Of a stretch of 45,790 bases of DNA, positions 7,600 to 16,756 are shown in pieces. The notes under the pieces are model-generated. The model saw only the letters and a list, made by a program, of their open reading frames with translations. It was not told the DNA's origin and made no database searches. This DNA comes from an uncultured Armatimonadota bacterium (GTDB lineage: Bacteria > Armatimonadota > Armatimonadia > Armatimonadales > Armatimonadaceae): contig CAIVZM010000021.1 in NCBI GenBank assembly GCA_903910385.1, positions 1-45,790 of the forward strand, read 5' to 3'. The stretch's first letter is position 1. Each line of letters starts with the position of its first letter. The translations under genes were made by a program, and so were the position numbers.

Positions 7600-8709
7600 T
7601 TACCCCCGGATGGCGCCTTCTGGCAAACAGGAGTTTTCTGGAAAGCCGATGAACAGGGGTTCCGGCGTCAAGGAGACGTGCCATCGGGACTGAACGCCTC
7701 GCTGGATCTCACGCGCCGCCGCAACGATTTCCCCGGAGGAGGCGCTGCCGCGATTGGTCAGCGCGAGGATGTGTTTGGACGATAGCGCAACATGACCAAA
7801 TTCCTGCCCCTTCCGGAAGCCCGCCTGCTCGATCAACCATGCCGCCGGAACTTTTACCGTGCTGTCCGCCTGCGGGTAATGCGGGATTTCCGGGGCGATG
7901 TCCGATAGTTCCGCGAACTGCGCTCCGTTGAGGGTTGGGTTCTTAAAGAAGGAACCGGCGCTTCGGGAATCGGGGTCTGCGGGGTCTATCACCATGCCCT
8001 TGGCGGCACGGACGGCGCGAACGGCATGGTAGATGTCCGTGAGGGTTTGATGAGAACCGGGGGGGAAATGACGCGCCAGGTCGGCGTATTTCAATGTGGG
8101 CGGAGCGCCGGGGCGTAGGAGGAATGTTACGGCGAGGATGATCCAGCGCCCGGGTTCGTCCGTATTGAACCGACTGCGTCGGTAACCGAAAGCGCACTCG
8201 GCGGCGGGGAGATCGCTAATCCGCTGTTCCCGACGGTCATAAGCGCGAACGGACTCGATAGTCTCCGATACTTCCTGACCATATGCGCCGACATTCTGTA
8301 CCGGGGTCGCGCCGACCGTTCCGGGAATCCCGGCAAGGCACTCGATCCCTGCCCATCCTTGCTCCGTAGTTTGCTGGACAAAGGCGTCCCAATCCTCGCC
8401 CGCCCCTGCGGTGACCCGCATCGCCCCCCCGGTTCCCTCAACAGCGGTAATTCCCTGCATCGCTATCGCGACCACGACACCGGGAAAACCGTCGTCGGAA
8501 ATAACCAGATTGCTCCCTCCCCCCAGAGGAAGTAGCGGTAACTGGCGTTCACCAGCGAAATGGATCGCGTCAAACAGTTCGGATTCCGTCGTAGCGCGAA
8601 CGAAAAACCGGGCGGGGCCGCCGACGCCGAACGTTGTCAGGGGCGAGAGAGGGACGTTTTCTTGCACGGTCTTATTATTACACAATTCTTTTCCACACGG
8701 GCAATCCAC
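7600..8709 (-). CDS. murB: UDP-N-acetylenolpyruvoylglucosamine reductase MurB
   Basis: 369 aa. FAD-dependent reductase that makes UDP-N-acetylmuramate in cytoplasmic peptidoglycan precursor synthesis. FAD-binding segments are LGGGSNLVISDDGF (about 62-75) and GIPGTVGATPVQNVGAYGQEV (127-147). FGYRRSRF (174-181) has the catalytic Arg and SRSAGSFFKNP the catalytic Ser (S253). PAAWLIEQAGFRKG and the terminal LTPEPLFIG complete the fold. The YRxSxF insertion makes it the longer E. coli-like class. The start is uncertain: the GTG at 8709 is preceded by GAGG at about 11 nt, while family homology really begins near residue 15 (a second GTG). Confidence 0.95.
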   Translation of the reverse strand: MDCPCGKELCNNKTVQENVPLSPLTTFGVGGPARFFVRATTESELFDAIHFAGERQLPLLPLGGGSNLVISDDGFPGVVVAIAMQGITAVEGTGGAMRVTAGAGEDWDAFVQQTTEQGWAGIECLAGIPGTVGATPVQNVGAYGQEVSETIESVRAYDRREQRISDLPAAECAFGYRRSRFNTDEPGRWIILAVTFLLRPGAPPTLKYADLARHFPPGSHQTLTDIYHAVRAVRAAKGMVIDPADPDSRSAGSFFKNPTLNGAQFAELSDIAPEIPHYPQADSTVKVPAAWLIEQAGFRKGQEFGHVALSSKHILALTNRGSASSGEIVAAAREIQRGVQSRWHVSLTPEPLFIGFPENSCLPEGAIRG

Positions 8710-8868
8710 GCCACAACGAGCCTCAACGTTCCGGCGCCTCCGAAAGACCTACTTTCTCTGGGACTCCCCTCCGGTTAATTTGGGACTATTTCCTCACGCC
8801 TTGCAGGCGCCTTCGCCCGTAAAATATCCCTGTAAGTTCAAACGATGATGGATAAAAGGAACGGAACG

Positions 8869-9018
8869 ATGGATACCATGAGCATTGGCGCAATGAATTC
8901 GGCTTTTGAAGCGGCGACGCAACAGTTTTTCGCTCTGGCGCTCACCGGGGCTGTGTACGCCATTCTGATAACAATGACCGCGTGCCTGATGGCAGGAATC
9001 ATGCGACGGGTTCGCTAA
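8869..9018 (+). CDS. Small single-pass membrane protein (49 aa)
   Basis: The ATG at 8869 has AAGGA (8856-8860) 8 nt upstream and reads through 49 codons to TAA. After MDTMSIGAMNSAFEAATQQ comes one hydrophobic segment, FFALALTGAVYAILITMTAC, and a basic tail MRRVR, so a single transmembrane helix with cytoplasmic C-terminus is likely. Two more in-frame ATGs at 8845 and 8848 lack a ribosome site. It lies 56 nt before the acyl-CoA synthetase on the same strand and may share its transcript. No family recognised. Confidence 0.55.
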   Translation: MDTMSIGAMNSAFEAATQQFFALALTGAVYAILITMTACLMAGIMRRVR

Positions 9019-9074
9019 CGTATTGAAAATTATCTGGAACGACGGACGACCGAGCCCGCTTATGAGGAAATACA

Positions 9075-10880
9075 ATGACGCTTAATCATATTTTTCAGGA
9101 GACGATAGCCAAACATGGAGCGAAGGTCGCTCTGCGTTATAAAGACAATAAAGTCTTCCGCGATATCACCTACCGGGAACTGGCGTTGCGGGTTCGGGAG
9201 ATGGCGTCGGGTCTTGCCTCGCTGGGAGTCGGTCAGGGCGATAAAGTCGCGTTGCTTTCGGAGAACCGTCCGGAATGGGCGATTACCGATCTGGCGGTCT
9301 TATCACTGGGCGGGATTGTTGTGCCGATTTATCCCACGTTGCCCGCTCCTCAGGTCGCTTATATCGTCGGGAATTCGGAAGCGAAGGCGCTGGTCGTTTC
9401 GGACAGCAAGCAACTGAAGAAAGCGATGGAGGCCCGGCAGGAAGTCCCCAGTCTGCAACTGCTGATTACAATGGACGCCGGACCAGTTTCGGATGATGCC
9501 CACATCCAGACATTTGCCAGCATTCTGGAGCGCGGTCAGGAACATCCTCTGAGCGATAAGGAATATGAGTCTCACTGGAAGGGTGTCAAGCCGGACGATT
9601 GCGCTTCGTTCGTTTATACATCAGGAACCACCGGTGATCCCAAGGGGGCGATGCTGACGCACCGAAATTTCGTCACCAATATCGATAATTCGATCAATTT
9701 CTTTATCAATGATGGCGAACGCATCACGGAAAACGATGTCTTCCTGTCCTTTTTGCCGATGTGTCATGCCTTCGAGCGCACGACCGGATATTATCTGCCG
9801 ATCCGCGCCGGGGCGTCGGTGGCGTATTGCGAAGGCGTCCGCACCCTGACGGAGGATATGGCGGCGACGCAACCGACCCTGATGGTATGTGTCCCTCGTG
9901 TCTATGAAGCGGTCATGGAGCGGATTCTGGACAGCGCCAAAAAGCAACCCGAACAGAAACAGCGGATTTTCAACAACGCGCTCAAAGCGGGAAAAGCGTA
10001 TGCGCAGGCGAAGGGCTTCGCGCCGATTCTGGCAATTGAAAACTTTATCTATGACAAACTGGTCTTTGGTAAAATCCGGGAGCGTTTTGGGGGCAGGATA
10101 CGGTTTTTCGTCTCCGGCGGCGCGGCGCTGAACTCGGAAACGGCGTACTTCTTTCGCTCTCTGGGGACGCCCATCGCGGAGGGGTATGGCATGACGGAAT
10201 CCGCTCCGGTCATGTCGGTCAATCCGCCGAACGCCAACAAAATCGGCACAGTCGGGCGCGTCATCGCCAACGGGGAATTCAAGATTGCGGCGGATGGCGA
10301 AATTTTGTATCGCGGCCCCAATGTGATGAAGGGCTACTGGAAAAATGACGCCGCGACGGCGGAAGTGATCGATGCGGATGGCTGGTTGCATACCGGCGAT
10401 ATTGGGACATTAGACAGCGATGGTTACCTGAAAATCACCGACCGGAAGAAGGATATTATCGTCCTCGCCAATGGAAAGAATGTCGCTCCGCAACCTATTG
10501 AGGGAGAGATCAAGAAGTCTGCGTTTATCTCGGAAATCGTATTGATTGGCGATAAGCAGAACGTTGTCACGGCGCTGGTCTTACCCAACAAGGCGAAATT
10601 GACCGAATGGGCGAAAGCTTCCAACCTGACATTCGACAGCGAAGAAGCCCTGCTGAAACTCCCGGAAGCGCGCAAGAAAATCCGACAGGAGATCGACGCC
10701 CAGAGCGGAGCGCTCGCCGACTACGAAAAGGTGAAGAAATTCACCCTTCTGCCCGTGACGTTCTCTGTGGAAAGCGGCGAACTCACGCCCACACTAAAGA
10801 TAAAGCGCAAGGTCGTTTTACAGAAATACGCGGCGGAAGTGGCGGAAATGCGGGGCGATAGCGCGGCGGAAGCCGCCTGA
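9075..10880 (+). CDS. Long-chain acyl-CoA synthetase (AMP-forming)
   Basis: 601 aa member of the adenylate-forming (ANL) superfamily of the FadD15 / long-chain fatty acyl-CoA ligase kind. It activates fatty acids to acyl-AMP and then acyl-CoA at the membrane surface. Core motifs are the P-loop YTSGTTGDPKG (181-191), GYGMTESAPV (A5 region), DGWLHTGDIG (A7) and ITDRKKDIIVLANGKNVAP (A8, hinge and C-domain start). The C-terminal lysine region TPTLKIKRKVV is present, so it should be active. A GAGGAAA stands before the ATG. It ends at a strong hairpin (10900-10925). Substrate chain length cannot be read from the sequence. Confidence 0.93.
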   Translation: MTLNHIFQETIAKHGAKVALRYKDNKVFRDITYRELALRVREMASGLASLGVGQGDKVALLSENRPEWAITDLAVLSLGGIVVPIYPTLPAPQVAYIVGNSEAKALVVSDSKQLKKAMEARQEVPSLQLLITMDAGPVSDDAHIQTFASILERGQEHPLSDKEYESHWKGVKPDDCASFVYTSGTTGDPKGAMLTHRNFVTNIDNSINFFINDGERITENDVFLSFLPMCHAFERTTGYYLPIRAGASVAYCEGVRTLTEDMAATQPTLMVCVPRVYEAVMERILDSAKKQPEQKQRIFNNALKAGKAYAQAKGFAPILAIENFIYDKLVFGKIRERFGGRIRFFVSGGAALNSETAYFFRSLGTPIAEGYGMTESAPVMSVNPPNANKIGTVGRVIANGEFKIAADGEILYRGPNVMKGYWKNDAATAEVIDADGWLHTGDIGTLDSDGYLKITDRKKDIIVLANGKNVAPQPIEGEIKKSAFISEIVLIGDKQNVVTALVLPNKAKLTEWAKASNLTFDSEEALLKLPEARKKIRQEIDAQSGALADYEKVKKFTLLPVTFSVESGELTPTLKIKRKVVLQKYAAEVAEMRGDSAAEAA

Positions 10881-10899
10881 GCTTCGTTTATTTTATTGA

Positions 10900-10925
10900 A
10901 CCGCCGGAATTTCGATTCCGGCGGT
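10900..10925. terminator. Bidirectional terminator hairpin between convergent genes
   Basis: A perfect 11-bp stem (ACCGCCGGAAT / ATTCCGGCGGT) closed by a TTCG tetraloop sits between the stop codons of the acyl-CoA synthetase and the convergent 123-aa gene. T-rich sequence lies on the left side (TTTATTTTATTG), which reads A-rich for the plus strand; the right side is only moderately T-rich. Confidence 0.8.
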
Positions 10926-10929
10926 CTAC

Positions 10930-11301
10930 TTATTTCGATATTTTTCCTGAACGGAACAGTTCCTCAGCATGGACTCCGGCAATTCGGCGGAAGCGGTTTT
11001 TCTCATCTTCGCTCAATTTGTTGAAGTCACCGTCCGTCTTGACATAGGAATCGCGGGCGAACTGCGCCGCATCCCGATTCGCCGGTTCCTGCGAAGCCGA
11101 AATGGCGGAATCGCTCAGGTAGTGACGAAACAGGAAGAAAAGCCATACACCCAGCAAAGCGATGATCGCCAGGGCAAAAAGACGCGATTGCAGGGGAGGC
11201 GATCCATAACGTCTGGCGGCAAGCGGTTGATGGGAACCCTCTTCCAGCGAACCCACGGTTTCAGGACGGTCTGATAAGGATTGCTGCGGGTGACTCGACA
11301 T
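10930..11301 (-). CDS. Hypothetical single-pass membrane protein
   Basis: 123 aa, no recognised family. The first 35 residues are polar (MSSHPQQSLSDRPETVG), then a hydrophobic helix at about 40-60 (LFALAIIALLGVWLFFLFRHY), then a polar C-terminal domain with NKLSEDEKNRFRRIAGVHAEEL that looks helical. A signal-anchor with an outside C-terminal domain is likely. GGGG lies about 8 nt before the ATG. It ends at the shared terminator 10900-10925. The FeoB-associated-type gene starts upstream on the same strand with a 76-nt gap, so they could be co-transcribed. Confidence 0.75.
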   Translation of the reverse strand: MSSHPQQSLSDRPETVGSLEEGSHQPLAARRYGSPPLQSRLFALAIIALLGVWLFFLFRHYLSDSAISASQEPANRDAAQFARDSYVKTDGDFNKLSEDEKNRFRRIAGVHAEELFRSGKISK

Positions 11302-11377
11302 TGATATACCCCTTTCGATATTCCATTATTCGGCGGCGTGAATCGCCTGTTGACCCTACCTTATGTGCAATATCCGC

Positions 11378-11617
11378 TCAGGAAGGCGTTCCCGTTGAGG
11401 ATCGCCCCCGACGCGGCGGAGCGGAAAGCGTAATCAACGGAGTAGCCTGAGGCGCGGATCGAACATTACTCTCCGATGGGGTCGGTTTGCCACAGGAACC
11501 ACAGCCGCCGCAGAAGTCGCCTTCGCGACTGCGCTTGATCTTATGCAAGACGTACCAGAGCAGATGCGCCCCTGCCGACGCAACAATAAGGAGGCTGATT
11601 ATCTGCTGTACGTCCAT
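11378..11617 (-). CDS. FeoB-associated-type Cys-rich membrane peptide
   Basis: 79 aa. A transmembrane helix (about residues 5-25, QIISLLIVASAGAHLLWYVL) is followed by a basic stretch and a cysteine cluster CGGCGSCGK (36-44). This is the arrangement of the small FeoB_associated family, thought to act with ferrous iron transport, though no feoA or feoB is in this window. The proline/serine-rich tail is unlike the compact family members. A TATAAT on the minus strand ends 12 nt before the ATG, and GGAG lies 5 nt before it, so this transcript probably has a very short leader. Confidence 0.7.
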   Translation of the reverse strand: MDVQQIISLLIVASAGAHLLWYVLHKIKRSREGDFCGGCGSCGKPTPSESNVRSAPQATPLITLSAPPRRGRSSTGTPS

Positions 11618-11697
11618 GTTTCTCCGTTTATTATACCACTCGACTGCACTACTGTTTCGTTTTTTCTTTAATTCTTGAAACTGCTATCCCGTTGGCG

Positions 11698-12645
11698 TCA
11701 ATACCCGCGTTCAATATCCACTATCCCTTCGAGCGTTTCGCCCTGTGTGAACCGGGCGACATTCTGGAGGAATAAATCGAGTTGGCGACGGCGCAGGCCA
11801 TCTGTCCAGCCCGGCGCGTTATGGGGAGTAATGTAGACGCCCGGCATTTTCCAGAGCAGGCTATCCGCAGGTAGAGGCTCTCTGGCGAAGACATCCAGAA
11901 TCGCCCCTGCGATCTTGCCTTTTTGCAAAGCATCGATCAGAGCGCTTTCTTCTAACAGACCGCCGCGTGCGATATTGATTATTCGCGCCGTCGGCTTCAT
12001 GGCGGCGAATTGCTCTGCGCCCAGAATCGCCCGTGTTTCGTCGGTCAGTGCGGCGGCCCCGATAATCCAGTCACTTTCCTCAAGAAGCGTCACCAATCCG
12101 TCGCTACCGGTTCTCACCTCGTCCACATTCGGTGCAGTGATCGGCGTCCTCCGGTATCCGATAACTCGCATCCCGAACGCTTTACACCGCGCCGCGATTC
12201 CCTGACCGATAGGACCAAGACCGATAATGCCGATGGTCTGCCCGTAAAGCTCTTCCTGTTGCAAAGCCTTCCACTCGCTCCGCGCCTGTTGTTCGATGAG
12301 TTCCGGTAATCGGTGCGCTGTCGCCAGCATCCATGCCAGCACGAACTCCCCGATACATATACCGAAAGCGGGACCGGAATCGGTCAAGATGAATCCTCCC
12401 CGCGCTTTCAGAGCGGCGGTCAGGATATGATCAACACCCGCGCTGGCGGTATGCAGCCAGCGGACTTGAGACCCGTCGAGAAGCAGTCGTTCATAACGTT
12501 TCCCGGCGATCCAGCGAAAAACCGCTTTCGCCTCGCCGATTCCCGCCGTTTCCGTCTCTTCTTCTGTGTAAGGCAAAAAGGTAACGCCACTAATATTCGC
12601 CGCACGGACATCCTCAAGAACCGGAAGCGGTACCAATATCTTCAT
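11698..12645 (-). CDS. D-2-hydroxyacid dehydrogenase family protein
   Basis: 315 aa from the ATG at 12645. NAD(P)-dependent oxidoreductase of the D-isomer 2-hydroxyacid dehydrogenase family. The Rossmann motif GIIGLGPIGQGIAARCKAFG is present, as are the catalytic Arg in NIARGGLL, Glu in FAREPLP and His in ITPHNAPG. Substrate not predictable (glyoxylate, hydroxypyruvate or phosphoglycerate-like). The frame is open 37 codons further up, but the extension is not family-like, and a TACAAT -10 hexamer ends 6 nt before the 12645 ATG, so the message is probably leaderless. Divergent from the VanZ-like gene. Confidence 0.93.
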   Translation of the reverse strand: MKILVPLPVLEDVRAANISGVTFLPYTEEETETAGIGEAKAVFRWIAGKRYERLLLDGSQVRWLHTASAGVDHILTAALKARGGFILTDSGPAFGICIGEFVLAWMLATAHRLPELIEQQARSEWKALQQEELYGQTIGIIGLGPIGQGIAARCKAFGMRVIGYRRTPITAPNVDEVRTGSDGLVTLLEESDWIIGAAALTDETRAILGAEQFAAMKPTARIINIARGGLLEESALIDALQKGKIAGAILDVFAREPLPADSLLWKMPGVYITPHNAPGWTDGLRRRQLDLFLQNVARFTQGETLEGIVDIERGY

Positions 12646-12651
12646 AACCGT

Positions 12652-12657
12652 ATTGTA
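12652..12657 (-). promoter_or_regulatory. -10-like element of the hydroxyacid dehydrogenase gene
   Basis: TACAAT on the minus strand lies 6 nt before the ATG at 12645. No Shine-Dalgarno sequence is present. A transcript starting the normal 6-8 nt downstream would begin at or next to the start codon. Confidence 0.5.
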
Positions 12658-12811
12658 CAGGGGGTTCGGTGACGTTACGAGTGAAAGTGGAGTAAAAGCG
12701 ATATGAAGCGGATCACCGCAATTCGCTACCGATACCATGCCGCCCGTTTCGGGCAATACATGGTTTACCCAAAATCATCATGATTCATCACCACTTTGGT
12801 GCATAACATTG

Positions 12812-12817
12812 TAGAAT
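12812..12817 (+). promoter_or_regulatory. -10-like element of the VanZ-like gene
   Basis: TAGAAT is followed by 6 nt and the ATG at 12824, with no ribosome binding site between. This is the leaderless-type arrangement also seen at the divergent neighbour. Confidence 0.5.
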
Positions 12818-12823
12818 GCCTGC

Positions 12824-13345
12824 ATGACAGCGACTCAGGAATCGTTTTTACGAAGGTTTTTACGATTTACTCTTTATGTCGGGCCGCTCCTGGCGTTTGC
12901 CAGCATCTTTCTTTGGTTTGGTAGCGGAGAACGCGGCAGATATGAAACGACCTGGCGCTTGATTCCTCAGGCTCTGGCGTTTCTATGCCCCGAATTCGCG
13001 CCCGCCGATGTGGCAGGTCAGACACAGGCTTCTCTTTACCAATTGAATGGGGCGTTGCGCCGTCTGGCGCATGTCGTCGGCTATTCGATACTCACTGCCT
13101 TCATTGTCCGGGCTATACAGCGCGGCGAACCGCGTTTGAAGCCGTTGTCCTTTCTGGTAGCGACCCTGATCGGTATCGCTTATTGCGGTCTGGACGAATG
13201 GAAACGGGCGCTGGAACCGAATCGACATGCAAAATGGGCGGATCTAGAGTGGAATCTGATCGGCGTTGCGGTAACTCTGGGTGGGACGCTTCTATTTTTT
13301 GGCATCAAGGAATGGGAGCGCTATCTACAAAAGTCAACGACTTGA
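12824..13345 (+). CDS. VanZ-like family membrane protein
   Basis: 173 aa with about four hydrophobic helices (near 15-35, 85-105, 113-130 and 148-165). The VanZ-like signature is visible: H81 in RLAHVVGYSILT, then CGLDEWKRALEPNRHAKWADLEWNLIGV, which carries the family D-E, P-R and D-x3-N-x2-G residues. VanZ-like proteins are membrane proteins of uncertain function, named after a teicoplanin-resistance protein. The stop codon overlaps a small terminator hairpin. Divergent from the hydroxyacid dehydrogenase gene with a 178-nt gap. Confidence 0.85.
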   Translation: MTATQESFLRRFLRFTLYVGPLLAFASIFLWFGSGERGRYETTWRLIPQALAFLCPEFAPADVAGQTQASLYQLNGALRRLAHVVGYSILTAFIVRAIQRGEPRLKPLSFLVATLIGIAYCGLDEWKRALEPNRHAKWADLEWNLIGVAVTLGGTLLFFGIKEWERYLQKSTT

Positions 13346-13364
13346 TACCGAATTTGTCGGTATC
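13344..13364 (+). terminator. Probable terminator after the VanZ-like gene
   Basis: GATACCGA (13344-13351) pairs with TCGGTATC (13357-13364) over a 5-nt loop, and is followed by the T-rich ATCTTCATTT. The stem starts inside the stop codon. Confidence 0.5.
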
Positions 13365-13484
13365 ATCTTCATTTAGTGAAAAAAGATCGCAAAGGCTCCT
13401 TTTGACCGCGTCTTTACTTTCCTTAGCGTTAAAATCCGGTATAGTAAGATAACTTTTCCACAGCGGAACGGACAGGCATAAGTT

Positions 13485-16400
13485 ATGGCGATTCGGCGGA
13501 ATTTTTTGGTACGCTTTCACTCTCAACAACGAACGCTTCAGATTGGCGCATCAGCGGCGACAGTAGCAATTGCCACAGTTTGCATCATACCCGGCAAAGC
13601 GGGAGCGGGAGATACACCCGCTTCTCTTCCTGTAGCGACGGCATCGCAGGCGGAAGCATTTGAGAAGAAAATACGTCCTTTACTGGTATCCCAGTGTCTG
13701 CCCTGCCATAACTCAGGAACGCAGTCCGGCGGCGTTCGACTGGATACGCCACAGGGCGTCGCGAAGACTATAGCGCTCACCGAAAAGGGCGCCGATCCGG
13801 ACAAGAGCCCGTTGATTCAGGTTGTCCGGTACGACGGCAAAATCAAAATGCCGCCCGATCATAAGTTGCCCGCCGCAGATATCGCTCTGCTTACGGAATG
13901 GGTAAAGTCAGGAGCCCCCTGGCCTGCTTCCGCCGCCGCATCGTCGCCGATGAAGACGGTACAGAAGGGACCGCTATGGTCTTTTCAACCCGTTCGCAAA
14001 GTTACGCCCCCGAACGTAAAGAACGCCGTCTGGGCGACCAGTCCGGCGGACCTGTTTATCCTTGCGAAACTGGAATCAAAGAACCTCACCCCGGCGCCAG
14101 CCACCGGGAAACGTACCCTGATCCGCCGCGCCTATTTCGATCTGGTGGGTCTGCCGCCGACGCCCGCGCAAATCGAGGCGTTTGTCGCCGATAAATCGCA
14201 GGACGCCTTCGCGAAGGTAGTGGATTCCCTTCTCGCTTCGCCGCACTACGGCGAACGGTGGGCGCGTCACTGGCTGGATGTCGCACGGTACGCCGACTCG
14301 AACGGGTTGGATGAAAATCTTGCCTTTGGAAACGCCTGGCGGTACCGCGACTGGGTTGTGAGCGCACTGAACAAAGACAAGCCGTACGACTCCTTCCTTC
14401 AGGAGCAGATCGCCGGTGACCTGATGGATAGCGGCGGCGATGAGGAACTCCACAATGAGCGCATCACCGCGACCGGCTTTCTGACGCTGGGCGCGAAAGT
14501 GCTCGCCGAACAGGACAAGCCTAAACTGGTAATGGATATCGTCGATGAACAGATCGATGTGACCTCCAAGGTGACTATGGGACTGACCGTCGCCTGCGCC
14601 CGTTGCCATGACCATAAATTCGACCCGATTTCGACCAAAGACTATTACGCGCTTGCCGGTATCTTCAAAAGCGCGAAGACGATGAAAGACCTCGGCTTTG
14701 TCTCACGGGTGAATGTGCGCACGCTGTCAACGAAAAAATTGACAGGGGAACAGAAGGGCTACGAAGAAAGCCTGAAGCCTCTGGAAGCGGCGCTGGCAAA
14801 GGCGCAGAGCGATGCCAACGCGGAAATCGCCGCTCCGCTCAGGCGAGATGCAGATAAATATATCCGGGCGGGCGCCGAACTGTCCCGCCAACCGGGCATC
14901 CTCCTGACTGTGGGCGAGGCTTCCCTGCGACCCGGTAGCGGGGAAAAGCGCGTTATCAATGCGGTTTCCTATGTACGCGGGAACGCTACCCGCGACAACG
15001 ATAATTACGGCAAGGGTATCGGCGGCGTCCTCATTACCAATCAGGCGCCGGTCAACGCAGAATGGGATATTGACCTGTCTAACGCCGGAAGATATCAGGT
15101 CGAACTTCGGTATGCTGCCGAGGATTCACGCCCGATTCGTCTCTGGATCAACGGTAAACTGGTCAATGAGAAGGCGGCCGCGAGTGTCACTGGCAGTTGG
15201 ATACCCGAAGGTCAGCGCTGGGAGGCGCAGGGGATTTACGAATTCGCTGCCGGAAAGAATGTGGTCAAGATCGAACGAATCGATGGCCCCCTGCCCCACA
15301 TTCACAAACTTCAGATTTTTGCCGCATTACCGACTCCTGCCCCCGCCAATGGGGCTAAGCCGCTCACGGCGGAAGATATCGCCAAACGCGATAATCTGAA
15401 CGCCGAGGTAGTGACGCGGTTTGCGGTTCGCTTGAACAGCATCCCGGACCCGCAGACCGAACGAGAAAAGCTTCTCGCGGACGCTGCCCTGTTCGCCGTT
15501 CCGGCAAAACCGGAGACGCTGTACAGCGAGACAGCCAAAAACACGATCAAAAAAGCGCAGGACACGCTGGAAGCGGCGCGGAAAAAAGCCCCGATGACTC
15601 CTGTCGTGATGGCGATGGAAGAGCAGATGAAGCCGGAGGATGTCCGTATCCACCTGCGTGGCAGTACGCTGAATCTGGGCGATGTCGCGCCGCGTGGCTT
15701 CCCGGCGCAGCTGGTCAAGGTATGCTCACCGGATGCCGCTACGCCGGTGACCGATAAGGATAGCGGACGGCTTGCGCTCGCTCGCTGGCTGACGCGCCCG
15801 GAGCACCCGCTCACCTCACGAGTCGCCGTAAACCGCATCTGGCAACACCTGTTCGGCATGGGTCTGGTCGCCACTTCGGATAACTGGGGGGTTCGCGGTG
15901 AAAAGCCTTCCCACCCCGAACTGCTCGATTATCTGGCGTCCACCTTCGTCAAAGAAGATAAGTGGTCGCAGAAAAAACTCATCCGCCGTCTGATGCTATC
16001 GTCGACCTACCGGATGAGCGTGGTTGCCGCACCTGCGGTTGCTGCAAAAGCGAACGTGTTCGACCCGGAGAATCGCCTGCTCTGGCGCATGAACCGACGA
16101 CGCCTGGAAGCGGAGCCGTTACGAGATGCGATGCTTGCCGTTTCCGGTCAGTTAGACAAGACATTGGGCGGAACGCTTCTGCCCACGAATGACAACGATT
16201 ATGTCACCAATGACCAGTCGGGAAATCAAGCTGTCTATGCCGCCCCCCGACGCAGTCTTTACTTGCCGGTGATTCGCAATGCCATTTACCCGTTGTTCCA
16301 GTCCTTTGACTTCGGCGATGGAACGACGGTCAACGCACGACGCGCCAGCACGACGGTCGCGCCGCAGGCGCTGATTCTCCTGAACAGTCCGTTGACACTG

Positions 16401-16658
16401 GAAACCTCTCGCGCTTTCGCTTCGACATTGCCGCTGGACGCGCCGGTCACGGACGCTGTCCGTATCCGTCAGGCGATCTATCGCGCACTGGGACGCCCCG
16501 CAACCGAAGATGACCTGTGGAACGCTGCGGTATATCTGAATCGCTATGAACAGGCGGTTGCACCTCTGGAACTGGATCCCGCCAAACGGCGCATCCGCGC
16601 TTACCAGAGCTACTGTCAGGCGCTGTTCGCCTCGAATGAGTTTATCTTTGTCGATTGA
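13485..16658 (+). CDS. Exported PSCyt1 / DUF1549 / DUF1553 protein with carbohydrate-binding-like insert
   Basis: 1057 aa. A hydrophobic signal segment (about 20-42) is followed by a Planctomycete cytochrome C (PSCyt1) domain with the haem site CLPCH (71-75), a DUF1549 region (about 190-395) containing the conserved ACARCHDHKFDPIS, a beta-rich module (about 480-625, AEWDIDLSNAGRYQVELRYA) resembling CBM6/CBM35-type folds, and DUF1553 (about 770-1030, with HPLTSRVAVNRIWQHLFG). Such proteins occur in Planctomycetes, Verrucomicrobia and relatives, usually beside a DUF1501 partner; none is here. Probably periplasmic and haem-bearing; the reaction is unknown. A TATAGT at about 13440 is a possible -10. 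GlcF-like gene follows after 105 nt. Confidence 0.9.
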   Translation: MAIRRNFLVRFHSQQRTLQIGASAATVAIATVCIIPGKAGAGDTPASLPVATASQAEAFEKKIRPLLVSQCLPCHNSGTQSGGVRLDTPQGVAKTIALTEKGADPDKSPLIQVVRYDGKIKMPPDHKLPAADIALLTEWVKSGAPWPASAAASSPMKTVQKGPLWSFQPVRKVTPPNVKNAVWATSPADLFILAKLESKNLTPAPATGKRTLIRRAYFDLVGLPPTPAQIEAFVADKSQDAFAKVVDSLLASPHYGERWARHWLDVARYADSNGLDENLAFGNAWRYRDWVVSALNKDKPYDSFLQEQIAGDLMDSGGDEELHNERITATGFLTLGAKVLAEQDKPKLVMDIVDEQIDVTSKVTMGLTVACARCHDHKFDPISTKDYYALAGIFKSAKTMKDLGFVSRVNVRTLSTKKLTGEQKGYEESLKPLEAALAKAQSDANAEIAAPLRRDADKYIRAGAELSRQPGILLTVGEASLRPGSGEKRVINAVSYVRGNATRDNDNYGKGIGGVLITNQAPVNAEWDIDLSNAGRYQVELRYAAEDSRPIRLWINGKLVNEKAAASVTGSWIPEGQRWEAQGIYEFAAGKNVVKIERIDGPLPHIHKLQIFAALPTPAPANGAKPLTAEDIAKRDNLNAEVVTRFAVRLNSIPDPQTEREKLLADAALFAVPAKPETLYSETAKNTIKKAQDTLEAARKKAPMTPVVMAMEEQMKPEDVRIHLRGSTLNLGDVAPRGFPAQLVKVCSPDAATPVTDKDSGRLALARWLTRPEHPLTSRVAVNRIWQHLFGMGLVATSDNWGVRGEKPSHPELLDYLASTFVKEDKWSQKKLIRRLMLSSTYRMSVVAAPAVAAKANVFDPENRLLWRMNRRRLEAEPLRDAMLAVSGQLDKTLGGTLLPTNDNDYVTNDQSGNQAVYAAPRRSLYLPVIRNAIYPLFQSFDFGDGTTVNARRASTTVAPQALILLNSPLTLETSRAFASTLPLDAPVTDAVRIRQAIYRALGRPATEDDLWNAAVYLNRYEQAVAPLELDPAKRRIRAYQSYCQALFASNEFIFVD

Positions 16659-16723
16659 TTCGAGCGCGATGGAGAACCGGCTTATACAAACGTCCGGCGG
16701 ATGAGGTAGTCGGTGTCGCCGCT

Positions 16724-16756
16724 CTGTGGGATAATAGAGCGCTGTGGGATAATAGA
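16724..16756 (+). repeat. Tandem duplication of a -10-like element upstream of the GlcF-like gene
   Basis: CTGTGGGATAATAGA occurs at 16724-16738 and again at 16742-16756, an 18-nt period. Each copy contains GATAAT. The second copy runs into TAGAAT (16753-16758), which ends 5 nt before the ATG at 16764. This may give two alternative start points for a leaderless or near-leaderless message. Confidence 0.75.
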
